64,000 nt of DNA from Microcoleus sp. FACHB-1515 (GCF_014696105.1 NZ_JACJPO010000044.1:62001-126000), one strand, 5' to 3'. Shown: positions 1 to 8,963, counted from the stretch's first letter. The notes: generated by a model from the sequence alone, not told the origin. A program made the numbers and translations.

Positions 1-416
1 ATGTGAAAGTCCGACGTGACGAGATAGATGTTGTCGATGCCCTGCGCTTTGAACTGATCGACCAGCGTGGTGAAATTTGTGACGGTATCGATCGCCGTGT
101 AGTCGAGATGAATGCGCTGCGGGTCAATTCCGGCTTCGGCAAAAACGGCTTCGGCATATTCAGGATTGCTGCCAGATGACACCCAGATCGGCAAGTCTGG
201 ATGGTTTTGGGCAAAATCGGCGGCAAACACTTCGCGATCGGGCGAACCGCCCAGCACTAAAATCGCCTGCGGTCGATCGAGCCAGCCGCGAATTTGATGA
301 TAGCCAATCAAAACCGCCAGTCCCACCAAAATCGGAGGCCACAGCCGCAGACGCTTTTTTCCTTTGCGCCGAATGGAACGGCGCGGCGAAGCATTGAAGG
401 CAGTGCGCGATCGCAT
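1..416 (-). CDS. YdcF/DUF218-family membrane-anchored protein (3' end beyond window)
   Basis: Reading the minus strand from an ATG at 416 gives an open frame that runs off the left edge (about 138 residues visible). A basic N-terminus (residues 1-25) is followed by one hydrophobic segment (about 26-42). Then comes a DUF218-like start, AILVLGGSPDRE, and later WVSSGSNPEYAE and YLVTSDFHM, which match the conserved blocks of YdcF/SanA-type proteins. Members of this family have been linked to envelope polysaccharide or cell-wall metabolism, but the reaction is not settled. It lies downstream of the permease gene on the same strand, 111 bp away. The C-terminal part cannot be judged because it is outside the window. 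Confidence 0.75.
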   Translation of the reverse strand, partial: MRSRTAFNASPRRSIRRKGKKRLRLWPPILVGLAVLIGYHQIRGWLDRPQAILVLGGSPDREVFAADFAQNHPDLPIWVSSGSNPEYAEAVFAEAGIDPQRIHLDYTAIDTVTNFTTLVDQFKAQGIDNIYLVTSDFH

Positions 417-527
417 AGAGTATCCCAATCGAACAGCACTAGCATACCGTTAGCCGCCCGGAGACGACAGCAGTTCTGAGCGGTTTTCTCCAGAATTGTC
501 TGGTCATCCGGACAATCCGCCAACCGC

Positions 528-1412
528 TTACTCTAAGTCGCGCCGCGACAGCGGATTGATCAGATCGTTCAATCCTTCACCGATCAGCGACAAACCGACA
601 ACCAGCAGCGTTAGCGCCAAGCCGGGAAACAGTGCCGTCCACCAAATTCCCGTTGGCAGGGCGTCGAGTGCCTGCCGCAGATCTTGACCCCATTCCGGCG
701 TTTGTTCGGGCAAGCCTAAGCCGAGAAATCCGAGGCCACCCAGCGTTAAAGCAGCGTCGGCGGCGTTGAGGGTGAACAGAACCGGAACGCTTTGAATCAC
801 GTTGAAGAACAGATAGCGCGACAACACTGTCCAGGTGTTTGCGCCCATTGCCTGCGCCGCTTCGACAAACAGTTCCGTTTTGACGCTGACGGTATGATTG
901 CGGACGACTCGGTAATACTGCGGCACGTAGGCAATGCTGAGGGCGATCGCCGCATTCACCACGCCGCGCCCAACGATAAACGCCAGCGTCACCGAAAGCA
1001 GCAGTCCGGGCAGCGTGTAAAGCGTATCCATCAAAAACAGCAAGATGCGATCGAGCCTGCCGCCGAGATACCCGCTCACCATGCCCAGCGGCACACCGAC
1101 GATCAGACTCAGCAGCGTTGCCAAAACCACGACTTGCAAAGCGGCCTGCGTTCCAAACAGCGTCCGCGAAAACACGTCGTATCCCTGCCGACTCGTGCCA
1201 AACCAATAGTCTGCTCCGGGCGGCACGTGAACCGGATTTGCCAGCGTTTCAGTCGGATCGCGCAGCCAGCCGATCGACTGCATCACAGGCGCAAAAATTG
1301 CCACCAGCACAAACAGCAGCGTGATCGCCACGCCTATCCACATCATGCGCGTGGATAGGCTGCGAGAGGCAGAGGCAAAGAAGCGCGGGAGGCGAACTTT
1401 GGTCGTGGTCAT
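528..1412 (-). CDS. ABC transporter permease, DppC/OppC type
   Basis: The product (294 residues) is an inner-membrane permease subunit of a peptide/nickel-type ABC importer. About six hydrophobic segments are visible. The cytoplasmic loop contains the EAA motif (EAAQAMGANTW), which docks on the ATPase, and the N-terminal region has the DppC-like pattern FGTSRQGYDVFSRTLFG. I chose the ATG at 1412 because the longer frame (to 1502) overlaps the end of pcyA and has an unlikely leader. It lies 38 bp downstream of pcyA on the same strand. No partner permease, binding protein or ATPase is in the window, so the substrate cannot be inferred; in cyanobacteria such genes are often scattered. Confidence 0.85.
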   Translation of the reverse strand: MTTTKVRLPRFFASASRSLSTRMMWIGVAITLLFVLVAIFAPVMQSIGWLRDPTETLANPVHVPPGADYWFGTSRQGYDVFSRTLFGTQAALQVVVLATLLSLIVGVPLGMVSGYLGGRLDRILLFLMDTLYTLPGLLLSVTLAFIVGRGVVNAAIALSIAYVPQYYRVVRNHTVSVKTELFVEAAQAMGANTWTVLSRYLFFNVIQSVPVLFTLNAADAALTLGGLGFLGLGLPEQTPEWGQDLRQALDALPTGIWWTALFPGLALTLLVVGLSLIGEGLNDLINPLSRRDLE

Positions 1413-1450
1413 GGGGGTGGTGAGTGGCGGCGATCGCAATCCTACCAGAT

Positions 1451-2197
1451 TCACGCGGGCGGCAAGTCGAACAGAACTGTTGTCATGTAGCGTTCTGCCC
1501 AAGCGTCGCCAAAGGCTTTTTCGAGGACGCGGCGGGTTTTGTCGTTTTGCTGCTGTTGGGTGCAGTAGCGCTGTTGTCCTGCAAGAATTTCCGGGCGGCG
1601 ATCGAGATTTGGCTGCGTTTCCAAAGCGAGTTGGCAGTGAATTTCGAGAAAACTGCGGACGCGATCGAGAAATTGCTGATCTTCAATTTCGCCTTGGGGA
1701 CGGACGAACAGGCAAAATTCCGAGAAAATGCTGCCCCATTCGGGAAGCGATCGCGGCTGGCTGAAGTTGGGTGTCGGCAGTTCGCTGAGTGCCCGACGGT
1801 AGGCTTCCGGTAAATTGGGCGTGGGGGAAAGGTCGGCGATCGCCGCGCTGATTTGGCCGCGTCCGCCGACCAGATCGCAGCCGAACATCGGCAAATCGTA
1901 TTCGGGACGAGGAAACATGACGCAGTGCAAAATGTCGAGCGAGTTGCCGACTCGTGCCAGTTCGAGGTGCAGCTTGCGAAACTGTGGCGTTTGGTAGCAG
2001 GCATTCTCGATCGTCAGCCGTTCGCCTTCGAGCTTGCCTTCGACATAGCCCAAGTCGTCCGGAAGCTGATAAGGAGACAAATCGAGATGTTGCTGCCAGA
2101 CGGATTCGATCGCGTCGGCAAGCTGATGGATTAAAGGATGTTGATGAATGCGGATGGATTCGGTGGTTGGGAGTACCATGCAAGCAGCGGAAAGCAT
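1451..2197 (-). CDS. pcyA: Phycocyanobilin:ferredoxin oxidoreductase PcyA
   Basis: The protein (248 residues, the usual PcyA length) reduces biliverdin IX-alpha with four electrons from ferredoxin to 3Z-phycocyanobilin, the chromophore of phycobilisomes and cyanobacterial phytochromes. The sequence shows the typical blocks [37 protein letters not shown] and FGCDLVGG, containing the His and Asp known from the family to protonate the bilin. An alternative ATG at 2179 (MVLPTTES) gives a six-residue shorter protein and may be the true start. It is divergent from the kinase gene at 2245, so the roughly 50-65 bp between them must hold both promoters. The permease gene follows and may be cotranscribed. 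Confidence 0.93.
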   Translation of the reverse strand: MLSAACMVLPTTESIRIHQHPLIHQLADAIESVWQQHLDLSPYQLPDDLGYVEGKLEGERLTIENACYQTPQFRKLHLELARVGNSLDILHCVMFPRPEYDLPMFGCDLVGGRGQISAAIADLSPTPNLPEAYRRALSELPTPNFSQPRSLPEWGSIFSEFCLFVRPQGEIEDQQFLDRVRSFLEIHCQLALETQPNLDRRPEILAGQQRYCTQQQQNDKTRRVLEKAFGDAWAERYMTTVLFDLPPA

Positions 2198-2244
2198 CTT
2201 CCCTTAGCCTACTGTTAACGCGACCCTCCATTCCATCAGCACTT

Positions 2245-3036
2245 ATGCCAGGTCAAATTTTCGGCGATCGCTATGAAGTCGAACGCACGCTCGGACGCAA
2301 ATCCGGTCGCTGGACGCTGCTGGCTCGCGATCTGCACACCAAAGAGCCAGTGATTTTGAAACTCTTGTCGATCGATTCGGAACTCAAACCTCGTGATCTA
2401 ACGCTGTTTGAGCGCGAAGTGGCAACGCTGCAATCGATCGATCATCCGGCCACGCCGCGCTATTTAGGCTACTTTGAAATGCCGCTATTTGACGGCAAAG
2501 CGATCGCGCTGGTGCAAACGTTTGTTGAAGGAAAATCGCTAGCTGAATCGATCGCGGCGGGCGAATTGCTGAATGAATCACAAGCGATCGATCTAGCTGA
2601 AGCTGTGCTAGAAATTTTGAGCTATTTGCATCAGCATCAGCCGCCGATCGTGCATCGCGATATCAAGCCGAGCAATATTCTTCGCACCGAAGCAGGCAGT
2701 GTGAAACTGGTTGATTTTGGCACAGTGCGATCGCTTCAGCCAAATGAGCAGCGCGTTTCTTCGTTTGTTGGCACGGAAGGCTATACCTCACCCGAACAAA
2801 ATAGCGGTCGTGCCACCAAAGCCTCTGATTTGTATGGGTTAGGTGTGACGTTGATTGTGGCGATGACGGGCATTGAACCGAGTCAACTGCCACGCCACAA
2901 AATGCGAATTGATTTTACACCTGTGCTGTCTTTGAGTCCGCATTTTTCACAGTGGCTTGAGCAAATGATTCAGCCGGATCTCGATCGCCGTTTCGCCTCT
3001 GTTCAAGCTGCACTCGCAGCACTAAAATCAACATGA
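2245..3036 (+). CDS. Small Hanks-type serine/threonine protein kinase
   Basis: This 263-residue protein is essentially a bare kinase domain. The ATP-binding lysine is K39 (PVILKLL), the catalytic loop is HRDIKPSN with D139, and the metal-binding DFG has D157. The activation segment ends GTEGYTSPEQ. All catalytic residues appear intact, although the N-lobe is short and the C-terminal lobe lacks any extra sensor or membrane segment, so it is probably cytoplasmic. The frame stays open upstream to 1954, but the ATG at 2245 (MPGQIFGDRYEVERTLG) is the standard family start and avoids pcyA. Its stop overlaps the start of the DinB gene (ATGA, 3033-3036), indicating translational coupling. The substrate is unknown. 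Confidence 0.88.
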   Translation: MPGQIFGDRYEVERTLGRKSGRWTLLARDLHTKEPVILKLLSIDSELKPRDLTLFEREVATLQSIDHPATPRYLGYFEMPLFDGKAIALVQTFVEGKSLAESIAAGELLNESQAIDLAEAVLEILSYLHQHQPPIVHRDIKPSNILRTEAGSVKLVDFGTVRSLQPNEQRVSSFVGTEGYTSPEQNSGRATKASDLYGLGVTLIVAMTGIEPSQLPRHKMRIDFTPVLSLSPHFSQWLEQMIQPDLDRRFASVQAALAALKST

Positions 3037-3590
3037 ATTCCTCACCTCATCTCGATCAGTTTCGGCTGCTCGCTCAATACAATTCTTGGGCAAACGATCG
3101 CCTCTACGCGCTCTTATCGACACTGACCGAAGAAGAATGGCAGCGCAATATGGGTGCATTTTTTGGCTCAATTCATGGAACTTTGAACCATTTGCTGCTG
3201 GGCGATCGAATTTGGCTGAGAAGATTTGCAACAGGTACGCCGCACAAATTTTCAGCTTTGGAAAATGCCAAACTGATTTTTGAATTTCATTCGCTGGCAG
3301 ATATTTTGTATCCGAAATTTGCAGAATTTTGGCAAGAAAGAAAAGTCACAGATCAAGCGATCGAGCAGTGGATGAGCGAGCTTGATCCGGAAATGCTGAC
3401 CGCTCGCGTTTGCTATCAAAATGTCAGCGGCATCGATCGCAATCATTCTTTATGGTTTGGACTAACACACTTTTTCAATCATCAAACGCATCATCGCGCT
3501 CAGGTCACCACGCTTTTGCAGCAGCTTGGATATGATTACGGCGCAACTGATTTCTTAATGATGTACGACATCGCTAAAGATTTTGTTTAG
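3033..3590 (+). CDS. DinB-family putative metal-dependent protein
   Basis: The product (185 residues) belongs to the DinB/YfiT four-helix family. The N-terminus (FRLLAQYNSWANDRLY) and the metal-ligand histidines are visible: H53 in GTLNHLLLGDR, and H150/H154 in FFNHQTHHRAQV. Family members are thiol-dependent or hydrolytic metalloenzymes, often of unknown substrate; despite the name they are not DNA polymerase IV. It overlaps the upstream kinase by four bases and is probably cotranslated with it, which suggests but does not prove that the kinase phosphorylates it or acts in the same response. Confidence 0.85.
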   Translation: MNSSPHLDQFRLLAQYNSWANDRLYALLSTLTEEEWQRNMGAFFGSIHGTLNHLLLGDRIWLRRFATGTPHKFSALENAKLIFEFHSLADILYPKFAEFWQERKVTDQAIEQWMSELDPEMLTARVCYQNVSGIDRNHSLWFGLTHFFNHQTHHRAQVTTLLQQLGYDYGATDFLMMYDIAKDFV

Positions 3591-3675
3591 AAGTAAGATT
3601 TGCAGGAACTGAACGGTTTTCAAACAAAGGCTGAATTTTCTGCCTATACTGAATTGACACACTGTTTGATGTTTT

Positions 3676-3936
3676 ATGCCTCCTCGCTGGCCTCGCCAAC
3701 CCGATCGCAATGATCCCGCCTACCGCAAGCTGGACGATCGAATGAATTTTGCGGTTCATGTTGCCATTTTTGCTGCCTGCAATTCGGGCGCGTGGTTCTT
3801 TCGGATTTTGAATGCCGCCACTTGGGAGTGGACACTCTGGCTGACGGGCGGTTGGGCGCTGCTGCTGCTCTCACATGGCGTTTACATCTTTGCGATCGCC
3901 GACTATTCCGATTCCAAGCAGCCCAAATCTTCCTGA
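3676..3936 (+). CDS. 2TM-domain small membrane protein
   Basis: This 86-residue protein has a polar N-terminus (PPRWPRQPDRNDPAYRKLDDRM) followed by two hydrophobic segments (about residues 24-42 and 50-73) separated by TWEWTLW. That layout matches the 2TM domain found alone or appended to regulators in bacteria. It sits 85 bp after the DinB gene on the same strand. Function is unknown; the family is thought to be structural or to aid membrane association. Confidence 0.7.
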   Translation: MPPRWPRQPDRNDPAYRKLDDRMNFAVHVAIFAACNSGAWFFRILNAATWEWTLWLTGGWALLLLSHGVYIFAIADYSDSKQPKSS

Positions 3937-4005
3937 AGCAGGGCGATCGATCGCCCGCCGCTTTCCTAAAATTGAAGCAAAAGTTACTGTTTTGGGAGCG
4001 TAGAA

Positions 4006-4314
4006 ATGGCGTATTCCAGCACCAGTGAGGCGATCGAAGCGCTTGCCGCCGAAATTGGCGAAAATGTCTACATGGATGTCGCAAAATGGCATCTGTATCT
4101 TCGTGATGCCCATTTACACACCATGCTGGCCGAACGGTTCTATCCGCTGTTGCAGTCCGGTTCGTTCTCGCGCAGTCAGGTGGAAGAAACGCTGGGCAGC
4201 ATCACGGTGAGTTTAGGCGGTGGCAAGCGAGAAGTGCCGCTTGCTGATTTGATTCCCAGCAGTTCGCAAAATCAACTTGTGAATCTGCTGCAAGACTACC
4301 AGCGCAACCTTTAG
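4006..4314 (+). CDS. DUF3181-family conserved cyanobacterial protein
   Basis: The 102-residue product starts with TSEAIEALAAEIGENVYMDVAKWHLYLRDAHLHTMLAERFYPLL in essence, the conserved core of DUF3181, a short soluble family found in cyanobacteria and plastid-bearing organisms with no assigned biochemical role. No signal peptide or membrane segment is visible. Its stop overlaps by four bases the stop of the convergent Nudix gene (4311-4314). Confidence 0.8.
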   Translation: MAYSSTSEAIEALAAEIGENVYMDVAKWHLYLRDAHLHTMLAERFYPLLQSGSFSRSQVEETLGSITVSLGGGKREVPLADLIPSSSQNQLVNLLQDYQRNL

Positions 4315-4745
4315 GAAAGGGGGACGATCGAATCTTTGATTGTCCCTAAAAAATCTTTGAGTGGCGGTTTAACTTGCTCGATCGCCTGCTCCAAACTCAT
4401 CCAGCGGCGACGACGAAAGGACGCTTCCTCCCAAGTTTCAAGTTCGGTTTCAACTCGCATCCAAAACACCTGAACGCGATTGGTGAAGCCGCGCTTGCGA
4501 TAGTCGTAGGAGCCGATCGCAGGCTTGATTATTGTGCCCAAAACGCCTGCTTCTTCGCGGGCTTCTTTGCAGGCAGATTCAGCAGGCGACATCAAGATCT
4601 CAACGTTGCCCTTCGGGATCACCCAGCGTTTGCCGCTCGACGTTGTGATGAGCAAAACCTCAAGCTGTCCGTCTCGCCAACGGTAGGGAATGACGCCCGA
4701 CTGCTGCCAAGCGATCGCTAATTTCCGTGCAATTCTCCAACTCAC
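4311..4745 (-). CDS. Nudix hydrolase
   Basis: A 144-residue single-domain Nudix protein, likely hydrolysing a nucleoside diphosphate derivative. The Nudix box runs from PKGNVEILMSPAESAC into KEAREEAGV, so the metal-binding EExxE-type core is intact, but the first conserved Glu of the GX5E pattern is Met here. A Met at this place with a following SP is seen in a known subfamily, so it does not by itself imply inactivity. The chosen start is GTG at 4745; no in-frame ATG gives a complete domain. It is convergent with the DUF3181 gene. The substrate cannot be told from sequence. Confidence 0.83.
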   Translation of the reverse strand: MSWRIARKLAIAWQQSGVIPYRWRDGQLEVLLITTSSGKRWVIPKGNVEILMSPAESACKEAREEAGVLGTIIKPAIGSYDYRKRGFTNRVQVFWMRVETELETWEEASFRRRRWMSLEQAIEQVKPPLKDFLGTIKDSIVPLS

Positions 4746-4824
4746 GCGATCGTCTAGCTCAAACTTTCTTTTGATTTTAAGGATTGCGATCGCGACTGAC
4801 TTCTACTACAAGCGGGATTTTAAA

Positions 4825-5481
4825 TTAGCGACCCATCGAACTGCCAGCCAGCGGTCGCCAAACCCCAATCAGAACGCCTTGAATTTCCAGATCCTTTGGA
4901 TTAACGGCGATCGGCTCATAAGCAGGATTGGCAGGTTTAAGCCAGATCGAACTACCTTCGCGGTAGAAGCGCTTCAGCGTCGTTTCACCGCGCACCTGTG
5001 CGGCGACGATCGTGCCGTTGCGAATTTGATGCGGTTCTGATACGCGCCGCAAAATAGCAAAATCACCGGGGAGAATGTGGTCGTCAATCATGCTGTCGCC
5101 GCCGACCTGCAAAACAAAACATTCGGGCTGCTGAAAAAGCTGCGGCAAATCAAGCTGCTCAACTTCATCGGTAAACGGCTCAACCAGATAGCCCGCCGCG
5201 ATCGTGCCCAAAATTGGCAGTCCCGATCGCTCAGCAGGACGCGCAGCTTTTTCTGGCTGGCAGATGTGGATGCGGGTGCGCCGACTTTTGCCTTCGCTTT
5301 CTTTATTCCAGATGATGTAGCCCTTGTCGTGCAAATATTGCAGGCGACTTTGAATCGCCGAGGTCGATCGCAGCCCCATCGCCTCCATCATTTCGCGGAT
5401 GGAGGGCGTTGGCTCGTGTTCGTGCATGTAGGCAACGAGCCAATCATAAAGTTGCTGTTGCGGTTTCGTCAGGGGTTGCAT
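4825..5481 (-). CDS. lexA: LexA-type repressor, copy 1
   Basis: The product (218 residues from the ATG at 5481; a TTG two codons earlier also keeps the frame) is a two-domain LexA. The winged HTH covers residues 1-65 (SIREMMEAMGLRSTSAIQSRL). The S24 peptidase domain retains the autocleavage site A96-G97 (TIAAGYLV), nucleophile S130 (GGDSMI) and general base K170 (TTLKRF). A 20-residue basic linker (EGKSRRTR...RPAERS) is longer than in the neighbouring paralogue. By family, it would repress target genes until RecA filaments trigger self-cleavage; in several cyanobacteria LexA instead controls redox, carbon or motility genes. No obvious LexA box is visible just upstream of this copy. Confidence 0.85.
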   Translation of the reverse strand: MQPLTKPQQQLYDWLVAYMHEHEPTPSIREMMEAMGLRSTSAIQSRLQYLHDKGYIIWNKESEGKSRRTRIHICQPEKAARPAERSGLPILGTIAAGYLVEPFTDEVEQLDLPQLFQQPECFVLQVGGDSMIDDHILPGDFAILRRVSEPHQIRNGTIVAAQVRGETTLKRFYREGSSIWLKPANPAYEPIAVNPKDLEIQGVLIGVWRPLAGSSMGR

Positions 5482-5605
5482 GGACAAAGATGCGCTCGGC
5501 GCACAGGAGCGACTTAATTCTTATTGAACCCCGAATCTTGGCAAACGCAATCATCACCAAGACGGACAAGCGCTTGGCGGTTTCGATCGAGGACGGGCGC
5601 AGTTG

Positions 5606-6214
5606 CTAAGAGGCTGGCGAATAGCCGCGCCAAACGCCAACCAGCAATCCTTGCACTTCCACCTGAGAAGCGGTGTATTCCATGACGGGATAGCGCGGAT
5701 TCGCTGGCTTGAGCGTGACTTTCATACCCTTGCGGTAGAAATATTTCAGCGTGGTGCCGTCGCCATCAACGCGAGCGGCGACGATCGTGCCGTCTTTGAT
5801 CGCCATTGGGTCAACGGCAGGCCGCATAATTACCACATCGCCGCTGTCGATTAAAGCGTCAATCATGCTGTCGCCGCGCACGCGCAGGGCAAAATCTTGC
5901 GGCTGAAGGAACGAACTGGAAAAATCGAGCACTTCAACGGTGTCCGTGTAGGACTCGACGACTGTACCAGCAGCGATCGCACCGAGGATCGGAATGCCCT
6001 GCGGACGCAAAATCCGAATCGTGCGGGCTTTGCCTTCTGTCCAGTCGATGTAGCCTTTGGCGCGGAGATGTTCCAGACGGCTTTGAATGGGAGCGGGCGA
6101 TCGCAATCCCATTGCCTTCATCATTTGCCGAATCGACGGGGAATGCTGATATTGCCGGATATATTCAACGAGCCAGTCGAAAAGCTGTTGCTGAACTTCA
6201 GTAAGACGTTCCAT
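5606..6214 (-). CDS. lexA: LexA-type repressor, copy 2
   Basis: This 202-residue protein is a close paralogue of the next gene downstream, with an HTH at residues 1-60 (SIRQMMKAMGLRSPAPIQSRL) and a peptidase domain carrying the cleavage pair A82-G83, S116 (GDSMI) and K157 (TTLKYF). All self-cleavage residues are present, so both copies should be RecA-responsive. The two genes lie head-to-tail 124 bp apart. Unlike copy 1, this gene has a near-perfect cyanobacterial LexA box 46 bp before the start (6261-6274), suggesting it is the SOS-autoregulated copy. Which is the canonical LexA cannot be settled from sequence alone. Confidence 0.85.
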   Translation of the reverse strand: MERLTEVQQQLFDWLVEYIRQYQHSPSIRQMMKAMGLRSPAPIQSRLEHLRAKGYIDWTEGKARTIRILRPQGIPILGAIAAGTVVESYTDTVEVLDFSSSFLQPQDFALRVRGDSMIDALIDSGDVVIMRPAVDPMAIKDGTIVAARVDGDGTTLKYFYRKGMKVTLKPANPRYPVMEYTASQVEVQGLLVGVWRGYSPAS

Positions 6215-6260
6215 AAGATTTTAGATGGGCGACGTGATAGGGCAATTGTATCGCACCATA

Positions 6261-6274
6261 AGAACGCTTGTACC
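6261..6274 (-). promoter_or_regulatory. Probable LexA box upstream of lexA copy 2
   Basis: On the minus strand this reads GGTACAAGCGTTCT. The LexA box described for Anabaena is RGTACNNNDGTWCB (recalled consensus); the site matches everywhere except that the D position is C. Its place, about 46 bp before the ATG, suits an autoregulatory operator. Confidence 0.5.
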
Positions 6275-6701
6275 AAGTTATTGAAGTTTTGTCTAGAGGA
6301 AATTCAAGAAATTTTTTATTTTTTGATTTGAGCGCTCGAATTGAAGTGAATAGACTGCATTACCTGACAACCCTTGCCCTGATCCCCTAGGACGTGCTGT
6401 AACAATTCTGGAACGGTGGATGGCGGACGATCCGCTACGGATCAGCTTCGCTTGTCCGCAGGAATCGATCGCCCTTAAAAAGGGAAACTTCGAGCGGTTC
6501 GGTTCCCTCCTTAGCAAGGAGGGTTAGGGAGGATCAATGCCTTCTAAAACACGCCCTAGCGCAGCATCAAGACTAAGAATTAGGATTGGCTATCCCCTAT
6601 AATTGGCGAAGTCATAAAGATGCCCTGAACATGCCCCAGCGCGGGTTTCGGCTGCAATTCGATCGACATAGCCTGTAAAATTTCGATCGCAAGTCGTGCG
6701 T
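6275..6701. other. Intergenic region between lexA and the histidine kinase
   Basis: No supported gene lies here. The central part is the MITE-like element at 6387-6559, listed separately. The flanks (6275-6386 and 6560-6701) show no tRNA, hairpin-plus-T-run terminator or conserved reading frame that I can recognise. Confidence 0.6.
6387..6559 (-). mobile_element. MITE-like element, copy 1
   Basis: The 173-bp stretch begins CTAGGACGTG and ends CACGCCCTAG, imperfect terminal inverted repeats. Read on the minus strand, its interior (GATCCTCCCTAACC, then AAGGAGGGAACCGAACCGC) aligns with the interior of the element at 9028-9175, which has the same ends. It has no coding capacity. Two homologous copies with shared termini and different flanks are what a non-autonomous mobile repeat would leave. 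The family is not one I can name. Confidence 0.6.
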
Positions 6702-8963
6702 TTAATCGGACGATCGCGGCAGCGTCACAGTAAAACTTGTCCAGCCTAATTTGCTGTCAACAGCGATCGAGCCGCCCAGCAGTTCAACGCGCCGTTTGAC
6801 GAGTGCCAAGCCTAAACCTGTGCCGCCGTGCTTCCAGGGATCGCTGCTGGGAATGCGGTAGAACTTGTCGAAAATGCGTGTTTGCTCCGCGAGCGGAATT
6901 TCGACTCCAGAATTTTTGACGCAGATTTGCACCTGATTTTCGTCACCGTGTGCCATCAGCACGATCGCCTCACCGATCGGAGTGTATTTCCAAGCGTTGT
7001 GCAGCAGTTCGGTCAAAATGCGATCGAGCTGGGAAAAATCCACTGTGAGTAGCGGCAAATCAGCAGGCAAATCGAACTGTAGGGTTTGCTGCTGCTGACA
7101 GGTACGCTCGACAAAAGCTTCGGCCAGATGCAAAAGCCAAGGTCGCAGGGCGATCGTGGTTGGCAAAACGAGTTCGGTTTTGGCTTCAAGCCGCGAGAGA
7201 TCCAGCAGATTGTCGATCAGTTCTGTTTCGCGATCGCATTCATCTCGCAAAATTTGCATATAGCGTTCGGCAGTGCGCGGCTCGTTCAAACAGCGCTCCA
7301 GCATATCGATGGCGAGCTTAATGCTGTACATGGGGGTTCGCAGTTCGTGCGAAACGCTGCTGAGGAAATCGTCTTTAAGCTGATTGAGGCGGGCAAGCTC
7401 ATCGACCTGTAGCTGAGCAGCTTGATAAAGGCGCGACTGTCGCAGCGCGATCGCACACTGATTGGCGACCTGCTGCACCAAGCGAATTTCCAGTTCGTTA
7501 AATTCTTCGCCCTGCTGCTTCGACAACCACAGATCGCCCAGAATTTGCTGATCCTCAACGATCGGACAGGCCAGCAGCGGCACGCGATCGTGGAGCGGAT
7601 GCACCTGGGTGATGTTGAATGGGCAAAAGTATAAATATTCTCCCTGCAAAAGCTGAGCATACATTTCCGCATAATCGGACATTTGTATGATTGTTCCGCA
7701 GGCAACAAACGATGCATCAGAAACGTATTCATAGGCGATCGTGGAAGTTTGCTGCGCGAGATCGTACAGCGCCGTATCGCAAGAGGTGACATTCAGCAGG
7801 CCACCAAGTTCCTGAACGGCAGTTTGCAAAATTTGACCTTCGTCCAGCGAGTCGCGCACCTTGTCAGTAATGCGTTTCAGTGCGGCTTCCAGAACCAGGG
7901 CTTGCTGAAGCTGTTCAGTGCGCTCTTGCACCTGCTGCTCTAGAGCAACATTGAGCGTTTGCATCTGCTCGTAAAGCTGCGCCTGCTGAAGTCCGATCGC
8001 CAACTGTTCGGAAACGGTGTGAATAAAATCAAGTTCCCACTCTTGCCAGGGCGAAAGCGATCGCGTCCGCTGAAGCGTCAAACAGCCCCAAACCGACGTG
8101 CCAATCGGCAAGGGAACCAGCAGCCACGCCCCCGGATAGTGCTGCGCGAGCGATTGATTGATGTCATCTTGCAGCGCTTGGGCGTCGTTGATGCAAACGG
8201 TTTCGCCGCGCTTGAGGCGATCGGCGATCGGATTGTTTTCGTCGGGAATGTCTTGGGGCGTCGGCGCGTAGCTGCTGGAATTTTGCAGATGTTCGAGCAC
8301 TCTGTGCCACAGCTTTTCTTCAGGAAAATACTGCACGATCGAAACGCGCTGTGCGTTCAGCAGGCTGGCAATTTCGCGAGCGGCGATCGCAAAAATCGGC
8401 TTGATTTCGAGCGAATTGCGAATTGTTTGAATGACGCGATTGAGCGTTTGCTCTTTGCGATTGAGCGTTTCTAGCACAGCTTGCGTTTGCATCTGAGCCG
8501 TAATGTCAAATGCAATACCGCCGACGAGCGGTTTGCCGCTGCTGGTGATTGGAAACTTGTAGACAATCAAATCGGCAACTGATCCGTCTGGGCGCATCGC
8601 TTGTTCGATTACTTCGATCGGCTGCTGGGTTTGCAGCACTTTTTGAATGCTGTCGTAATACTGCTGGGCAAACTTGGCGGGATACAGCTCAAACAGCGAT
8701 TTGCCGATCGTGCTGTCTGCCGGACTCGATCGCTGATACTGCACATTGCAGTAGAGCATTCGCCCTTCGCTATCGTCAATCCAAGCGCGGGCAGGAATGT
8801 TGTCAATGAAAGCTTGCAGTTGAATTGCACTGAGGCGATCGCTCGCAGACCGTCGATTGAGTCGAATCGCGCAAATCAACAGTAAAGCACAGCCTAGCCA
8901 GCCGATGAGGAATATCAGCACAGGATCGCAAGAACTTGTGAAAATCGCTTCCAGCCCAAACAT
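6702..8963 (-). CDS. PAS-GAF-GAF sensor histidine kinase
   Basis: The product (753 residues) has one N-terminal hydrophobic segment (about residues 8-30, LIFLIGWLGCALLLICAI), a PAS domain (about 40-160), two GAF domains (about 185-330 and 380-540), a HisKA dimerisation domain with the phospho-acceptor in SVSHELRTP, and an HATPase with N-box ELLHNAWKYTP and G-boxes ending GGTGLGLALVKRR. No receiver domain or neighbouring response regulator is present, so it is an orphan kinase. The frame stays open to 9344, but that extension reads through the MITE-like element at 9028-9175, so I use the ATG at 8963 just before the membrane segment. The signal sensed is unknown; the GAFs lack an obvious bilin-binding cysteine motif. 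Confidence 0.85.
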   Translation of the reverse strand: MFGLEAIFTSSCDPVLIFLIGWLGCALLLICAIRLNRRSASDRLSAIQLQAFIDNIPARAWIDDSEGRMLYCNVQYQRSSPADSTIGKSLFELYPAKFAQQYYDSIQKVLQTQQPIEVIEQAMRPDGSVADLIVYKFPITSSGKPLVGGIAFDITAQMQTQAVLETLNRKEQTLNRVIQTIRNSLEIKPIFAIAAREIASLLNAQRVSIVQYFPEEKLWHRVLEHLQNSSSYAPTPQDIPDENNPIADRLKRGETVCINDAQALQDDINQSLAQHYPGAWLLVPLPIGTSVWGCLTLQRTRSLSPWQEWELDFIHTVSEQLAIGLQQAQLYEQMQTLNVALEQQVQERTEQLQQALVLEAALKRITDKVRDSLDEGQILQTAVQELGGLLNVTSCDTALYDLAQQTSTIAYEYVSDASFVACGTIIQMSDYAEMYAQLLQGEYLYFCPFNITQVHPLHDRVPLLACPIVEDQQILGDLWLSKQQGEEFNELEIRLVQQVANQCAIALRQSRLYQAAQLQVDELARLNQLKDDFLSSVSHELRTPMYSIKLAIDMLERCLNEPRTAERYMQILRDECDRETELIDNLLDLSRLEAKTELVLPTTIALRPWLLHLAEAFVERTCQQQQTLQFDLPADLPLLTVDFSQLDRILTELLHNAWKYTPIGEAIVLMAHGDENQVQICVKNSGVEIPLAEQTRIFDKFYRIPSSDPWKHGGTGLGLALVKRRVELLGGSIAVDSKLGWTSFTVTLPRSSD

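Noticed and set aside
5488..5605. LexA box before lexA copy 1
   Set aside because: No GTAC-type half-site pair fits the cyanobacterial consensus in this 118-bp gap.
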